Of a stretch of 27,281 bases of DNA, positions 15,885 to 23,728 are shown in pieces. Each line of letters starts with the position of its first letter. Position 1 is the stretch's first letter. Both the position numbers and the translations under genes were made by a program. The notes under the pieces are model-generated. The model was not told where the DNA came from. It was given only the letters and a program-made list of their open reading frames with translations, and searched no databases. The DNA lies in the NCBI GenBank assembly GCA_016880395.1, contig JAEHDN010000132.1, positions 1 to 27,281 on the forward strand, given 5' to 3'. This DNA comes from Candidatus Eiseniibacteriota bacterium. Its GTDB lineage: Bacteria; Eisenbacteria; RBG-16-71-46; SZUA-252.

Positions 15885-16994
15885 CTGAGCGCTATCTCGC
15901 GTACTACCAAAGTCGAAGGCGATATCCGAAGGGCCTCCACGCTGCCCTCGCGGTTCTACGCCGACCCGGCCTTGTTCGAGCGGCTCCGGGAGGGGGTGTT
16001 CGCGCGCTCGTGGCAGTTCGTCGCCGACCTGGAGCGGGTCCGGGTGCCCGGACAGATCCACCCGGTGACCCTCCTCGAGGGGTTCCTGGACGAGCCCCTC
16101 CTTCTCACCCGGGACGCGCAGGACCGGCTCCACTGCCTCTCCAACGTCTGCACCCACCGGGGGAACCTGGTCGCCGAGGGAGATGCCGTGGCCCAGGTGC
16201 TCCGCTGCCGCTATCACGGACGGCGCTTCTCGCTCGACGGGCGGTTCCACTCGATGCCCGAGTTCGACGGGGCCGAGGGCTTCCCTTCCGATGCGGACAA
16301 CCTCCCGCGCGTGCCGCACGCCGAATGGGAGCGCTTCGCGTTCGCCTCGCTCTCACCCGCCCACACGCTCGACGAGCTGATCGGGCCGATGCGGGAGCGG
16401 TGCGGCTGGCTGCCGATCCGCGAGTGCGCCTTCGATCCGACGCGCGCCCGCGAGTACGTCGTGCGGGCGAACTGGGCGCTCTACTGCGACAACTACCTCG
16501 AGGGGTTCCACATCCCCTTCGTGCACGCGGGGCTCGCGGGGGCGCTCGACTACGGGAGCTACCGCACCGAGATCCACCCGCTGTCGAACCTCCAGGTGGG
16601 CGTGGCCGCCGAGGGGGAGGACGCGTTCGACCTCCCGCCGGGATCGCCCGACCACGGCCAGCGGATCGCCGCCTACTACTGGTGGCTCTTCCCCAATACG
16701 ATGTTCAATTTCTATCCGTGGGGGATCTCGATCAACGTGGTCCGGCCGCTGGCCGTGGATCGCACCAAGGTCCATTTCCTGCCGTTCGTGTGGGACCCCT
16801 CGAGGCTCGACCGGGGAGCGGGCGCGGCCCTCGACCGGGTGGAGCGCGAGGACGAGTCGGTGGTGGAGAGCGTGCAGCGGGGCGTCCGATCCCGGCTCTA
16901 CGACCGGGGCCGGTACTCACCCAAGAGGGAGCAGGGCGTGCACCACTTCCACCGGCTCCTCACGGAATGGATCGGCGAGGACGGATTGTCGTAA
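15885..16994 (+). CDS. Rieske non-heme iron oxygenase, alpha-subunit type
   Basis: An aromatic-ring-hydroxylating/choline-monooxygenase-like oxygenase, 369 aa from CTG 15885. The Rieske [2Fe-2S] site is CTH (C89, H91) and CRYH (C108, H111). The mononuclear iron site is in NWALYCDNYLEGFHIPFVH, with H209 and H214 as ligands and D202 as the likely electron-transfer bridge; D323 in EDESVVESVQRG is the probable third ligand. The first ordinary start, TTG at 15972, would remove RRASTLPSRFYADPALFER, a stretch conserved in this family just before the FxxSWQ motif, and has no binding site. The CTG with GAGGAG is therefore preferred. No ferredoxin or reductase gene is nearby. The divergent fadE suggests, but does not prove, a lipid-related or carnitine/choline-like substrate. 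Reaction unknown. Confidence 0.88.
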   Translation: MSAISRTTKVEGDIRRASTLPSRFYADPALFERLREGVFARSWQFVADLERVRVPGQIHPVTLLEGFLDEPLLLTRDAQDRLHCLSNVCTHRGNLVAEGDAVAQVLRCRYHGRRFSLDGRFHSMPEFDGAEGFPSDADNLPRVPHAEWERFAFASLSPAHTLDELIGPMRERCGWLPIRECAFDPTRAREYVVRANWALYCDNYLEGFHIPFVHAGLAGALDYGSYRTEIHPLSNLQVGVAAEGEDAFDLPPGSPDHGQRIAAYYWWLFPNTMFNFYPWGISINVVRPLAVDRTKVHFLPFVWDPSRLDRGAGAALDRVEREDESVVESVQRGVRSRLYDRGRYSPKREQGVHHFHRLLTEWIGEDGLS

Positions 16995-17115
16995 GCTTCC
17001 AACGCTTTCCCGCCGCAGCCTGTCGAAACGATTGCATTCCGGACCGCGTACTGAAGGCGAGCGTCCCCCCCGGCGCGTCCCCTCGTCGAGCCCGATTCGT
17101 CCAAGGAGTCGATCT
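16995..17115 (+). other. 121-bp intergenic region upstream of the DUF5916 gene
   Basis: The gap between the Rieske gene and the barrel gene holds a run of C (17066-17072 region) and an AAGGAG ribosome binding site at 17103-17108, seven bases before the ATG at 17116. I see no strong promoter or T-rich terminator, so read-through from the Rieske gene is possible. Confidence 0.35.
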
Positions 17116-19719
17116 ATGCGGCACAAGCGTGTTTCCGGCCTCCTCGGCCTCGTCGTGACGCTTTGCCTCGCCCCCGCCGCGGGTGCCTTCGAAGGCTTCG
17201 ACCCGGCGCCCCCCGGGGGCGCGGACGCCGACAGCGCCGATGGACGCCGGGCCACCGTCCCCACCGTTGCGGCCCACCGCCTGAACGGGAGCGGCGAGGT
17301 GCACCTGGATGGGCGGCTCGACGAGCCCGCGTGGGCCGACGTGCCGGCGGCCCACGGGTTTCGCCAGTGGGATCCGGACCGCGGCGCGGAGCCGTCGGAG
17401 CAGACGGTCTTCAAGGTGGTCTACGACGAGGACGCGGTCACCTTCGGGATCGCATGCCTCGAGCGCGATCCGTCGAAGATCGTGGCCAAGCTCTCGCGGC
17501 GCGACCGCGACGCCAACTGCGACATCGTGAGCGTCTACATCGACCCGTATCACGACCACACGACGGGCTACAACTTCAAGGTGAGCGCGACCGGCGTGCA
17601 GCAGGACGCGTACGTGTTCAACGACGGCGACACCGACGTGGACTGGGATGCCGTGTGGCAGGCCGAGACCTCGCGAGACGAGCAGGGCTGGTACGCGGAG
17701 ATACGGATTCCGTTCTCCGCGATCAAGTACCGCACCGCGCCCGTGATGACCTGGGGACTCCAGGTGAACCGGTACATGCGGGGTCGTGGCGAGAACACCG
17801 CGTGGGTCACCTGGGATCGGAAGGAACACGGCCTCGTGAGCCGCTTCGGCAATCTCACCGGGCTCGAGGGCGTGCACGCGGCGAGGCAGATCGAGCTCCT
17901 TCCCTACTTCGTGCAGCGCGCAACCGACCCGAGCATCCAGGGCTCGGGCGACGACGTCGAGGGGTTCCGCAACATCGGCGCGGATCTCCGGTACGGCATC
18001 ACGCCCGATCTCTCGCTCAACGCGACCGTGCAGCCCGACTTCGGACAGGTCGAGGCCGATCCGGCCGTCCTGAATCTCTCGCCGTTCGAGACCTTCTACG
18101 ACGAGAAGCGGCCCTTCTTCATCGAGGGGAGCCGCTTCTTCCAGCACCCGGACTTCAACCTCTTCTACTCGCGCCGCATCGGTACCGGAGACGAGAACTC
18201 GCGGATCCGGTACGCGGCGAAGCTCACGGGCAAGAGCTTCGGCGGCGTGTCGGTCGCAGCCCTCGCGGCCTCGACCGACGTCACGCAGGAGGGGCAGGCC
18301 CACAACCTCTTCAAGAGCGGGGACCAGCTCACCCGCTACTTCGTCGGGCGGTTCGGCAAGGAGTTCACGGGAGGGCGGAACCGCTTCAACCTGATGCAGA
18401 CGGCCGTGCTCCGGACCGGGAGCCGCGACCTCTACGGGGATGAGGGCTCGCGCGAAGCCTACACGAGCGGCTTCGACTTCGATCTCAATTCCAAGAACCG
18501 CGAGTACAACATCCAGGGCTCCGTGGTGGGCTCGATCCAGGATCCCGAGACCTCGTCGAGCGATCCCACGATCAGCGGCGACCCTGTCTACGGCACGGGC
18601 GGCGCGCTCGACATCCGCCGCCGCGGCGGGAAGCTCCAGGGCGGCGTGACCGGCCGGTGGGAAGCGGCCAAGCTCCGCATCAACGACATGGGCTTCCTCG
18701 AGTCGCCGGACGAGATCTTCACGAGCATGTACCTCTTCAAGCCCTACAACCCGGAGGGGAAGAGCAAGACCTGGAACCGGGGCGAGTTCAACCTGAATGC
18801 GAACCGGAGCTGGATCTACGCCTCACGCACGGGCTACGACATCGAGACCGGCGCCCCCGCGTGGTCCTACGGGCGCGCTCATCCGCAGTACTCGCACGTC
18901 GAGGTGAGCTCGTGGCTCCAGGACCGGCACTACCGCGAGTTCTGGATGGGGCTCTCGTACAACGGCGAGGGCACGCACCGTTACGAGACACGCGGCGGCC
19001 CGCTGATCCGGGAGCCGCACACCTACGGCGGCTGGGCGGGCATCTCGAGCGACACCCGCAAGACCTTCGTCCTGACCCTCGAGGGGAACTACTTCGTGGA
19101 CACGGCCAAGAACGTCGGCAACCACCTCACGAGCACGCTCAAGTGGAACCAGTCGACCTCGATCAACCATTCGATCTCGGCGAACTTCGACAACCGCATC
19201 GACGACACGCAGTGGCTGGCCAATGTCACGACGGGGGACTACCCGAACGCGCGCGGGATCGGCGGGGTGAGCTACATCTTCGGGGACATCCACCAGGAGA
19301 CGTTCGATCTGACGCTCCGTTCGAACATCCTCTTCAGCCGCAACCAGTCGCTCGAGATCTACGCCCAGCCCTTCGTCACCACGGGCGATTACACGCGGGT
19401 GCGGGAGCTGATCCACGCCGACAGCTACGACTTCCTGCCCTTCGTGGATCCGGTCGTGGTGGACCCGGCGAAGCCCGGACTCGCGGTCAACGATTGGGAC
19501 TTCAGCTACGCCGCCCTCAACCTCAACGTGGTCTACCGCTGGGAATACCGGCCCGGCAGCACGTTCTACCTCGTGTGGACGCAGAGCCGCTCGCGCTCCG
19601 AGGATCGGTACACCATGGGCGACCAGAATTTCAGCCCGGACATCGGCGGCGGGCAGGTCTTCAAGAACGAGCCCGAGAACCGGGTCCTCGCCAAGGTGAC
19701 CTACTGGATCGCGATCTGA
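17116..19719 (+). CDS. Outer-membrane protein with CBM9-like domain and DUF5916 barrel
   Basis: An 867-aa exported protein. The signal peptide (residues 1-20, GLLGLVVTLCLAPAAGA) precedes a family-9 carbohydrate-binding-like domain (about 52-215: LDGRLDEPAWADVP, FKVVYDEDAVTFGIACLE, YIDPYHDHTTGYNFKVS, WYAEIRIPFSAIKY). After this comes the long DUF5916 region (about 235-867), with the signature FYDEKRPFFIEGSRFFQ around 325-345 and many amphipathic strands ending in KVTYWIAI, as expected for an outer-membrane barrel. The ATG at 17116 has AAGGAG seven bases upstream. A longer open frame from 17032 lacks a binding site and would bury the signal peptide. DUF5916 proteins are common in FCB-group bacteria, often near peptidases or polysaccharide genes, but their function is not established. 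No catalytic motif is seen. Confidence 0.88.
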   Translation: MRHKRVSGLLGLVVTLCLAPAAGAFEGFDPAPPGGADADSADGRRATVPTVAAHRLNGSGEVHLDGRLDEPAWADVPAAHGFRQWDPDRGAEPSEQTVFKVVYDEDAVTFGIACLERDPSKIVAKLSRRDRDANCDIVSVYIDPYHDHTTGYNFKVSATGVQQDAYVFNDGDTDVDWDAVWQAETSRDEQGWYAEIRIPFSAIKYRTAPVMTWGLQVNRYMRGRGENTAWVTWDRKEHGLVSRFGNLTGLEGVHAARQIELLPYFVQRATDPSIQGSGDDVEGFRNIGADLRYGITPDLSLNATVQPDFGQVEADPAVLNLSPFETFYDEKRPFFIEGSRFFQHPDFNLFYSRRIGTGDENSRIRYAAKLTGKSFGGVSVAALAASTDVTQEGQAHNLFKSGDQLTRYFVGRFGKEFTGGRNRFNLMQTAVLRTGSRDLYGDEGSREAYTSGFDFDLNSKNREYNIQGSVVGSIQDPETSSSDPTISGDPVYGTGGALDIRRRGGKLQGGVTGRWEAAKLRINDMGFLESPDEIFTSMYLFKPYNPEGKSKTWNRGEFNLNANRSWIYASRTGYDIETGAPAWSYGRAHPQYSHVEVSSWLQDRHYREFWMGLSYNGEGTHRYETRGGPLIREPHTYGGWAGISSDTRKTFVLTLEGNYFVDTAKNVGNHLTSTLKWNQSTSINHSISANFDNRIDDTQWLANVTTGDYPNARGIGGVSYIFGDIHQETFDLTLRSNILFSRNQSLEIYAQPFVTTGDYTRVRELIHADSYDFLPFVDPVVVDPAKPGLAVNDWDFSYAALNLNVVYRWEYRPGSTFYLVWTQSRSRSEDRYTMGDQNFSPDIGGGQVFKNEPENRVLAKVTYWIAI

Positions 19720-19721
19720 CG

Positions 19722-19771
19722 GCCTGGGCGCGCCTGCCTCAGGCGGGCTCGCCTCCCTCCGGGACCCAGGC
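19722..19771 (+). terminator. Nested inverted repeats after the DUF5916 gene
   Basis: Three bases after the stop, GCCTGGG (19722-19728) pairs with CCCAGGC (19765-19771), enclosing a perfect 6-bp hairpin CGCCTG/CAGGCG (19731-19736, 19740-19745, 3-base loop). There is no T-run. The position fits a termination or 3'-end protection structure. The remaining gap to 19881 holds nothing else recognisable apart from a weak GGGGAG binding site for the next gene. Confidence 0.45.
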
Positions 19772-19881
19772 GGAGCGCCCAGTGACCACTCGGTAAACAT
19801 CCCCCGCTCTTCTGCCGATGGGTCGGGTGCTGAAGGGTATCCGCCGCGTCCGCGGCCACCGCGATCCACGGGTGGGGAGCG

Positions 19882-20355
19882 ATGAAGCAGGGGCAGTCCG
19901 GATTCACTCTGGTCGAGCTGGCGGTGGCGCTCGTGATCGTCGGGATCGTCGGCGGGATCTCGATCACGGCCTACACATCGATCATGCGAAGCACGCACGC
20001 GATGCAGGCGGTGGGCGATCTCTATGCCGTTCGAGCGGCCGCGTACATGAACTATGGCGACAGCTCCCAGTGGCCGGCGGACCTACCCGTCGGCATCCCG
20101 CCAGCGGAGCTCGTGAGCCGGCTCCCCGCGGGATTCGAGTTCGTGCGGAGGGACTACCGGCTCGACTGGGACAACTGGGTTGGGCAGCCCCATGCGCCCG
20201 GCGATCCCCGCAGCCTGGTGCTCGTCGGCGTCTCGGTCGTGACGACGGACCCCAAGCTCCTCGACACCATCCAGTCCCTCCTGTCGCGCGGCTACGTCAT
20301 TCGCACGGGGCCGACGAAGGCCACGCTGCGCATCATCGGGCCGGGCGGGCTCTAG
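19882..20355 (+). CDS. Prepilin-like protein with type IV pilin N-terminal methylation motif
   Basis: A 157-aa protein starting with a short basic leader and the class-III prepilin signal SG/FTLVELAVALVIVGIVGG. Prepilin peptidase would cut after G7, leaving F8 as the N-methylated residue and E12 as the conserved Glu-5. The hydrophobic helix (8-30) anchors it in the inner membrane until assembly. The rest (about 45-157) is a small soluble domain with several Trp and Tyr residues (DYRLDWDNW), unlike major pilins, so a minor pilin or type II secretion pseudopilin is likely. A GGGGAG sequence precedes the ATG. No other pilus or secretion gene is in the window, so it is an orphan here. Its last 23 bases overlap, on the opposite strand, the end of the acetyltransferase gene. 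Confidence 0.82.
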   Translation: MKQGQSGFTLVELAVALVIVGIVGGISITAYTSIMRSTHAMQAVGDLYAVRAAAYMNYGDSSQWPADLPVGIPPAELVSRLPAGFEFVRRDYRLDWDNWVGQPHAPGDPRSLVLVGVSVVTTDPKLLDTIQSLLSRGYVIRTGPTKATLRIIGPGGL

Positions 20356-20938
20356 CGCTGCGGCGCTTCCGCGCCGGCGGATTCTGGCCCGACGCCGGCG
20401 GTGCATCGATCAGCTCGCCGCGCAGGATTCCCATCGTGATCGTGTCCCAGTAGCGGCCCTCCCGGAACGCCGATTGGCGCAGGACCCCCTCCACCCGGAA
20501 CCCGACCTTCTCGTACGCGCGACGGCCCCGCTCGTTGTGCTCGAGGACGTGCAGCCAGATTCGGTGCAGGTTGAGCGCGTCGAATCCGTATCGCACGATC
20601 AGCCGCGTCGCCTCCGTCCCGTAGCCCCGACTCCACTCCTCCTTCTCCCCGATCAGGATGCCGAACCCCGCCTGCCGGTCCCGCGACTGAATGCGATGAA
20701 GCGCGACGTTCCCGATCAGGCGGTCGTCGGATCGGAGCGCAATGCCGAGGGTGATGAGGTCGGGATCCCGGGTGACCTTGTCCACGAACTCTTCCTCGGC
20801 CTGCACGTTCATGGGGCGGAAGTTGAGGAGGTTGCGGATGACGTCCTGGTCGTTGATCCAGGCCTGGAGGAGCGGCACGTCGGTTCGCTCGAGCGGTCGC
20901 AGGTAGATCCGCTCCCCGACGAGGAACGGATTCTTCAT
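20333..20938 (-). CDS. GNAT-family N-acetyltransferase (RimJ/RimL-like)
   Basis: A 201-aa acetyltransferase using acetyl-CoA. Landmarks are the N-terminal strand IYLRPLERTDVPLLQAW, the acetyl-CoA pyrophosphate loop RGYGTEATRLIV (104-115, fitting the R/Q-x-x-G-x-G/A motif), and LHRIWLHVLEHNERGRRAYEKVGF (about 124-147) with N135, as in the RimJ/RimL branch that acetylates protein N-termini or small amines. The tail after residue 180 is basic (PARKRRSARARPAR). The ATG at 20938 overlaps the stop of the kinase 2 gene by 4 bases (ATGA), so it is coupled to it. The 3' end overlaps the prepilin gene on the other strand by 23 bp. The open frame continues upstream to 21586, but only as a shadow of the kinase gene. 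The substrate is unknown; a target linked to the kinase is possible. Confidence 0.88.
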   Translation of the reverse strand: MKNPFLVGERIYLRPLERTDVPLLQAWINDQDVIRNLLNFRPMNVQAEEEFVDKVTRDPDLITLGIALRSDDRLIGNVALHRIQSRDRQAGFGILIGEKEEWSRGYGTEATRLIVRYGFDALNLHRIWLHVLEHNERGRRAYEKVGFRVEGVLRQSAFREGRYWDTITMGILRGELIDAPPASGQNPPARKRRSARARPAR

Positions 20939-23190
20939 GGCAGTCCGATCACGTCGAGCACGTCCTGGAAGCGCCGCTCCCCGCGGAGGCTGTCGAAGAG
21001 GGGCTCGACCCCGAGCAGGATGAGCCAGGTGTTCCGCGCCTCGCACGCCTGCTCCAGGAGCTCGAGCGCTTCCGCCCGCTCGCCGAGGCCGACGTGGACG
21101 ATGGCCCGGGAATAGGGCGGCACGTAGCGCGCCGACGACAGGCGGTCCAGATCCTCGAGCACGCGGCGCGCGTCGGCCTTCCGCCCCGAGAGGCCGCAGG
21201 CGAATCCGAGGCCGGCATACATCTCGGTGAGACCACCCGAGAGAGAGACGCCGCGCTCGAACGAAGCGATGGCCTCGTCGTACTGGCCGAGCTGCGTGAG
21301 CGCGAGCCCCATGAAGAGGTAGGACTGCGGAATCGGATTCATCTCGAGGTCGCGGCGGCATCGCTCCACCGTCTCCTGGTAGCGCCGGGCACTGTAGTGC
21401 ACCCACGCCACGATGGCCGAGATGATCGGACTCAGTGGATCCAGCTTCTCCGAGCGCAGCGCCTCCGCGATCGCCTCGTCGTGGCGCTTCATCGCGGCGA
21501 GGAAGGTCGCGTACCAGGAGTGCCCCTGGGCGTAGCTCGGATTCAGCTCGATCGCGCGCAGAAAGCCCTTCTCGGCCTGATCCCACTTCCAGTCGTACAG
21601 GTACTCCGCGAACGCGAGCGCGACGTGCGCCTCGCCCAGGTTACTGTCCAGCGCGAGCGCCTTTGACGCCGCGGCCTTCGCGCGGGGGTACACGTCGCGA
21701 GGCGCCATGACGCTCCAGTTGCCGAGGATCGTGTAGCTGTCCGCGAGTCCTGCGTAGGCGAGGGCGAAGTTGGGGGACTTGGCGATGGCGCCCTCGAAGC
21801 AGCGGATGGCGGCACGAAGCCCATCGAGGTCGCGGCGGTTCCACTGGTAGCGTCCGCGGAGGTAGAGGCCCAGCGCCTCCGAGTCGACTGCGGGAGACTT
21901 CGCTGCGAACGTCGGATCGCCCGGCTTGATCTTGAGCTCGATCTCCCGCGCCACGGACCGCGCGATATCGCTCTGCAAGGTCAGGATGTCGGTCAGGCGG
22001 CGGTCGTAGGTCTCGGCCCAGAGGGACTCCTGCGAGGCCGCGCGAACCAGGCGGACGTTGATCCGCACGCGATCGCCGGCCCTCTGGACGGTCCCCTCGA
22101 GCACCGCCTGGACGCCGAGCTCGCGGGCGATCTCCGGAATCGGCTTCTCGGTCCGCTTGTACCGCATGATCGACGTCCGGGAGATGACGGCGAGCCCCTT
22201 CAGCCGGCAGAGGTCGCTGACGATCGCCTCCGTAATGCCGTCGGCGAAGTAATCGCCCTCCATTCCCTGAGAGAGGTCGTCCAGCGGCAGCACCGCCATG
22301 GAGTAGATCCGCTGGCGAGTGGCCGGGAGCGCGTGCGGCGATCCGCCCGACCGGACCACGTCGCGAAGCTCCTTCAGCGCGGCCCCGATGTCCTTGGCCG
22401 TCGCGTACCGGAGATCGGGCTCCTTCTCGAGCGCGCGGTGGATCACGGCCTCGAGCGGGACGGAGACGTTCGGATTCAGCGAACGGACCGGCTCCGGACG
22501 GACATAGGCGATCGCATAGATGAGCCGGGGCAAATCCTCGTCCGGGAACGGCCGTTGGCCGGTCGCCATCTGGTAGAGCACCGCCCCAAGCGAGTACACG
22601 TCGGTCCGCGCGTCGCACGAGCCGCGGATCTGCTCGGGGGCCATGTAGGGCACGGTCCCGACGACCTTGTCGGAGTCGGTGATCGACCCGATCTCGGTGT
22701 CCGAGGAACGGGGCAGCTGCTTCGCAAGCCCGAAGTCCACGATCTTGGCCCAGCCCTCCTGCGTCAGCATGACGTTGCCCGGCTTGAGATCGCGGTGGAT
22801 GACACCGGCCTGATGGGCCGCGGAGAGCCCGTCCGCGACCTGGATCCCGAGCGTCACGACCTCGGGCTCGGGAGCACGGCCGGTGCGGATCCGGTCCCCC
22901 AGCGTGGATCCCGGGATGTACTCCATCACGATGTACTGGAGGCCCCGGTCTCCGCTGAAGTCGTGGATGACAGCCACGTTGGGGTGGCTGACGCGCGAGA
23001 GGGCGCGCGCTTCGAGACTGAAGCGCCGGCGCATCGAAGGATCGCTCAGACGGCCGCTCTTCAGGACCTTGATCGCGACATCGCGATTCAGGTGCAGGTC
23101 GACGGCCCTGTAGACCACACCCATGCCCCCGCCGCCCAGCTTCTCGACGATCTTGTAATGGGACAGCTTCTTGCCGGGCCCAAGCTCCAA
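20935..23190 (-). CDS. Ser/Thr protein kinase with TolB-like (FlgO-type) region and TPR repeats (kinase 2)
   Basis: A 751-aa eukaryotic-type kinase from TTG 23190. The kinase domain spans about residues 10-280: glycine loop LGGGGMGVVYRA, K41 (DVAIKVL), catalytic loop IHRDLKPGNV (D134), DFG with D152, and an intact MAPEQ. A TolB/FlgO-like domain (about 305-440, YSMAVLPLDDL, GDYFADGITEAIVSDL) and TPR-like repeats to the end follow. No transmembrane helix is visible. The frame extends to a TTG at 23220, but the TTG at 23190 has GGAG seven bases upstream and starts just before the family-conserved region, so it is preferred. All active-site motifs are present, unlike kinase 1, which has lost APE. 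It is the third gene of a minus-strand set (barrel, phosphoesterase, kinase, acetyltransferase) and overlaps the acetyltransferase start by 4 bases. Substrates unknown. Confidence 0.92.
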   Translation of the reverse strand: MELGPGKKLSHYKIVEKLGGGGMGVVYRAVDLHLNRDVAIKVLKSGRLSDPSMRRRFSLEARALSRVSHPNVAVIHDFSGDRGLQYIVMEYIPGSTLGDRIRTGRAPEPEVVTLGIQVADGLSAAHQAGVIHRDLKPGNVMLTQEGWAKIVDFGLAKQLPRSSDTEIGSITDSDKVVGTVPYMAPEQIRGSCDARTDVYSLGAVLYQMATGQRPFPDEDLPRLIYAIAYVRPEPVRSLNPNVSVPLEAVIHRALEKEPDLRYATAKDIGAALKELRDVVRSGGSPHALPATRQRIYSMAVLPLDDLSQGMEGDYFADGITEAIVSDLCRLKGLAVISRTSIMRYKRTEKPIPEIARELGVQAVLEGTVQRAGDRVRINVRLVRAASQESLWAETYDRRLTDILTLQSDIARSVAREIELKIKPGDPTFAAKSPAVDSEALGLYLRGRYQWNRRDLDGLRAAIRCFEGAIAKSPNFALAYAGLADSYTILGNWSVMAPRDVYPRAKAAASKALALDSNLGEAHVALAFAEYLYDWKWDQAEKGFLRAIELNPSYAQGHSWYATFLAAMKRHDEAIAEALRSEKLDPLSPIISAIVAWVHYSARRYQETVERCRRDLEMNPIPQSYLFMGLALTQLGQYDEAIASFERGVSLSGGLTEMYAGLGFACGLSGRKADARRVLEDLDRLSSARYVPPYSRAIVHVGLGERAEALELLEQACEARNTWLILLGVEPLFDSLRGERRFQDVLDVIGLP

Positions 23191-23197
23191 GGCGGTT

Positions 23198-23201
23198 CTC
23201 C
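23198..23201 (-). promoter_or_regulatory. Ribosome binding site supporting the TTG start of kinase 2
   Basis: GGAG on the minus strand (complement of 23198-23201) lies seven bases before TTG at 23190. The alternative TTG at 23220 has no comparable site. This favours the shorter 751-aa product. Confidence 0.5.
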
Positions 23202-23268
23202 AGCGTGGGGAGGGCTGCAAGGGTAACCGTTCGCGGAGGGTAGGTCTACGTTGGAGCCTACGACGAGG

Positions 23269-23724
23269 CTACGGGAGGATCGGGACGATCCGGGCCCTCG
23301 GACCGTCTCCGTCCACGGTCAGGATCGCCACCGTGACGGGCAGATCGAAGCGACGCTGACCGGCGCTCCCCGGGTTCAGGTAGAGCACTCCTCCGGCCTC
23401 CTCGATCTCCGGAACGTGCGTGTGCCCGCTGATCACCACGCGCGCTCCCGCCGGCGGAGTCGCCCTGGACGACTCGTGTCCGTGGTGGACGTAGATCAGG
23501 ACGCCGTCCGCTTCCAGGGTCGCCGTCGCGGGAAGGAGCGCTGCGAGGTCGCCGCGATCCACGTTTCCACGCACGGCCGTGACCGGCGCGATCGCGCGGA
23601 GCGCGTCGAGGATCGCCCGGTCTCCCACGTCGCCCGCGTGGACGATGCGATCCGACCCTCGGAGCGCGTCGAGCGCCTCCGGCCGGAGGAGTCCGTGTGT
23701 ATCGGAGATCACGCCGATCCGCAT
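23269..23724 (-). CDS. YfcE/MJ0936-type metallophosphoesterase
   Basis: A 151-aa calcineurin-like phosphoesterase that hydrolyses phosphodiesters or phosphomonoesters with two bound metals. All family metal-ligand motifs are present: D8 and H10 in ISDTHG, D32 in HAGDVGD, N54 in RGNVDR, H81 and H83 in VHHGH, and H101/H103 in GHTHVP, followed by LNPGSAGQRR. The length is normal for the YfcE/MJ0936 class. The ATG at 23724 (MRIGVISDTHG) is the obvious start, since the motif begins at once; the open frame to 23895 is a shadow of the upstream barrel gene. It starts 4 bases after the stop of the barrel gene, so the two are almost certainly co-transcribed. The natural substrate is unknown, and a role opposite the downstream kinase is only a hypothesis. 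Confidence 0.9.
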   Translation of the reverse strand: MRIGVISDTHGLLRPEALDALRGSDRIVHAGDVGDRAILDALRAIAPVTAVRGNVDRGDLAALLPATATLEADGVLIYVHHGHESSRATPPAGARVVISGHTHVPEIEEAGGVLYLNPGSAGQRRFDLPVTVAILTVDGDGPRARIVPILP

Positions 23725-23728
23725 CGGT

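Noticed and set aside
15795..16319. N-terminal extension of the fadE frame to 16319
   Set aside because: It would add about 175 residues that are the complement of the Rieske gene, before a normal FadE membrane segment with its own start and binding site.
16960..18303. 447-codon minus-strand open frame opposite the DUF5916 gene
   Set aside because: It lies across a well-supported signal peptide and CBM9-like domain and has no recognisable family.
23191..23268. Short 5-bp inverted repeats between the phosphoesterase and kinase 2
   Set aside because: Stems are too short, without T-runs, and one overlaps the phosphoesterase stop; chance is the simpler explanation.
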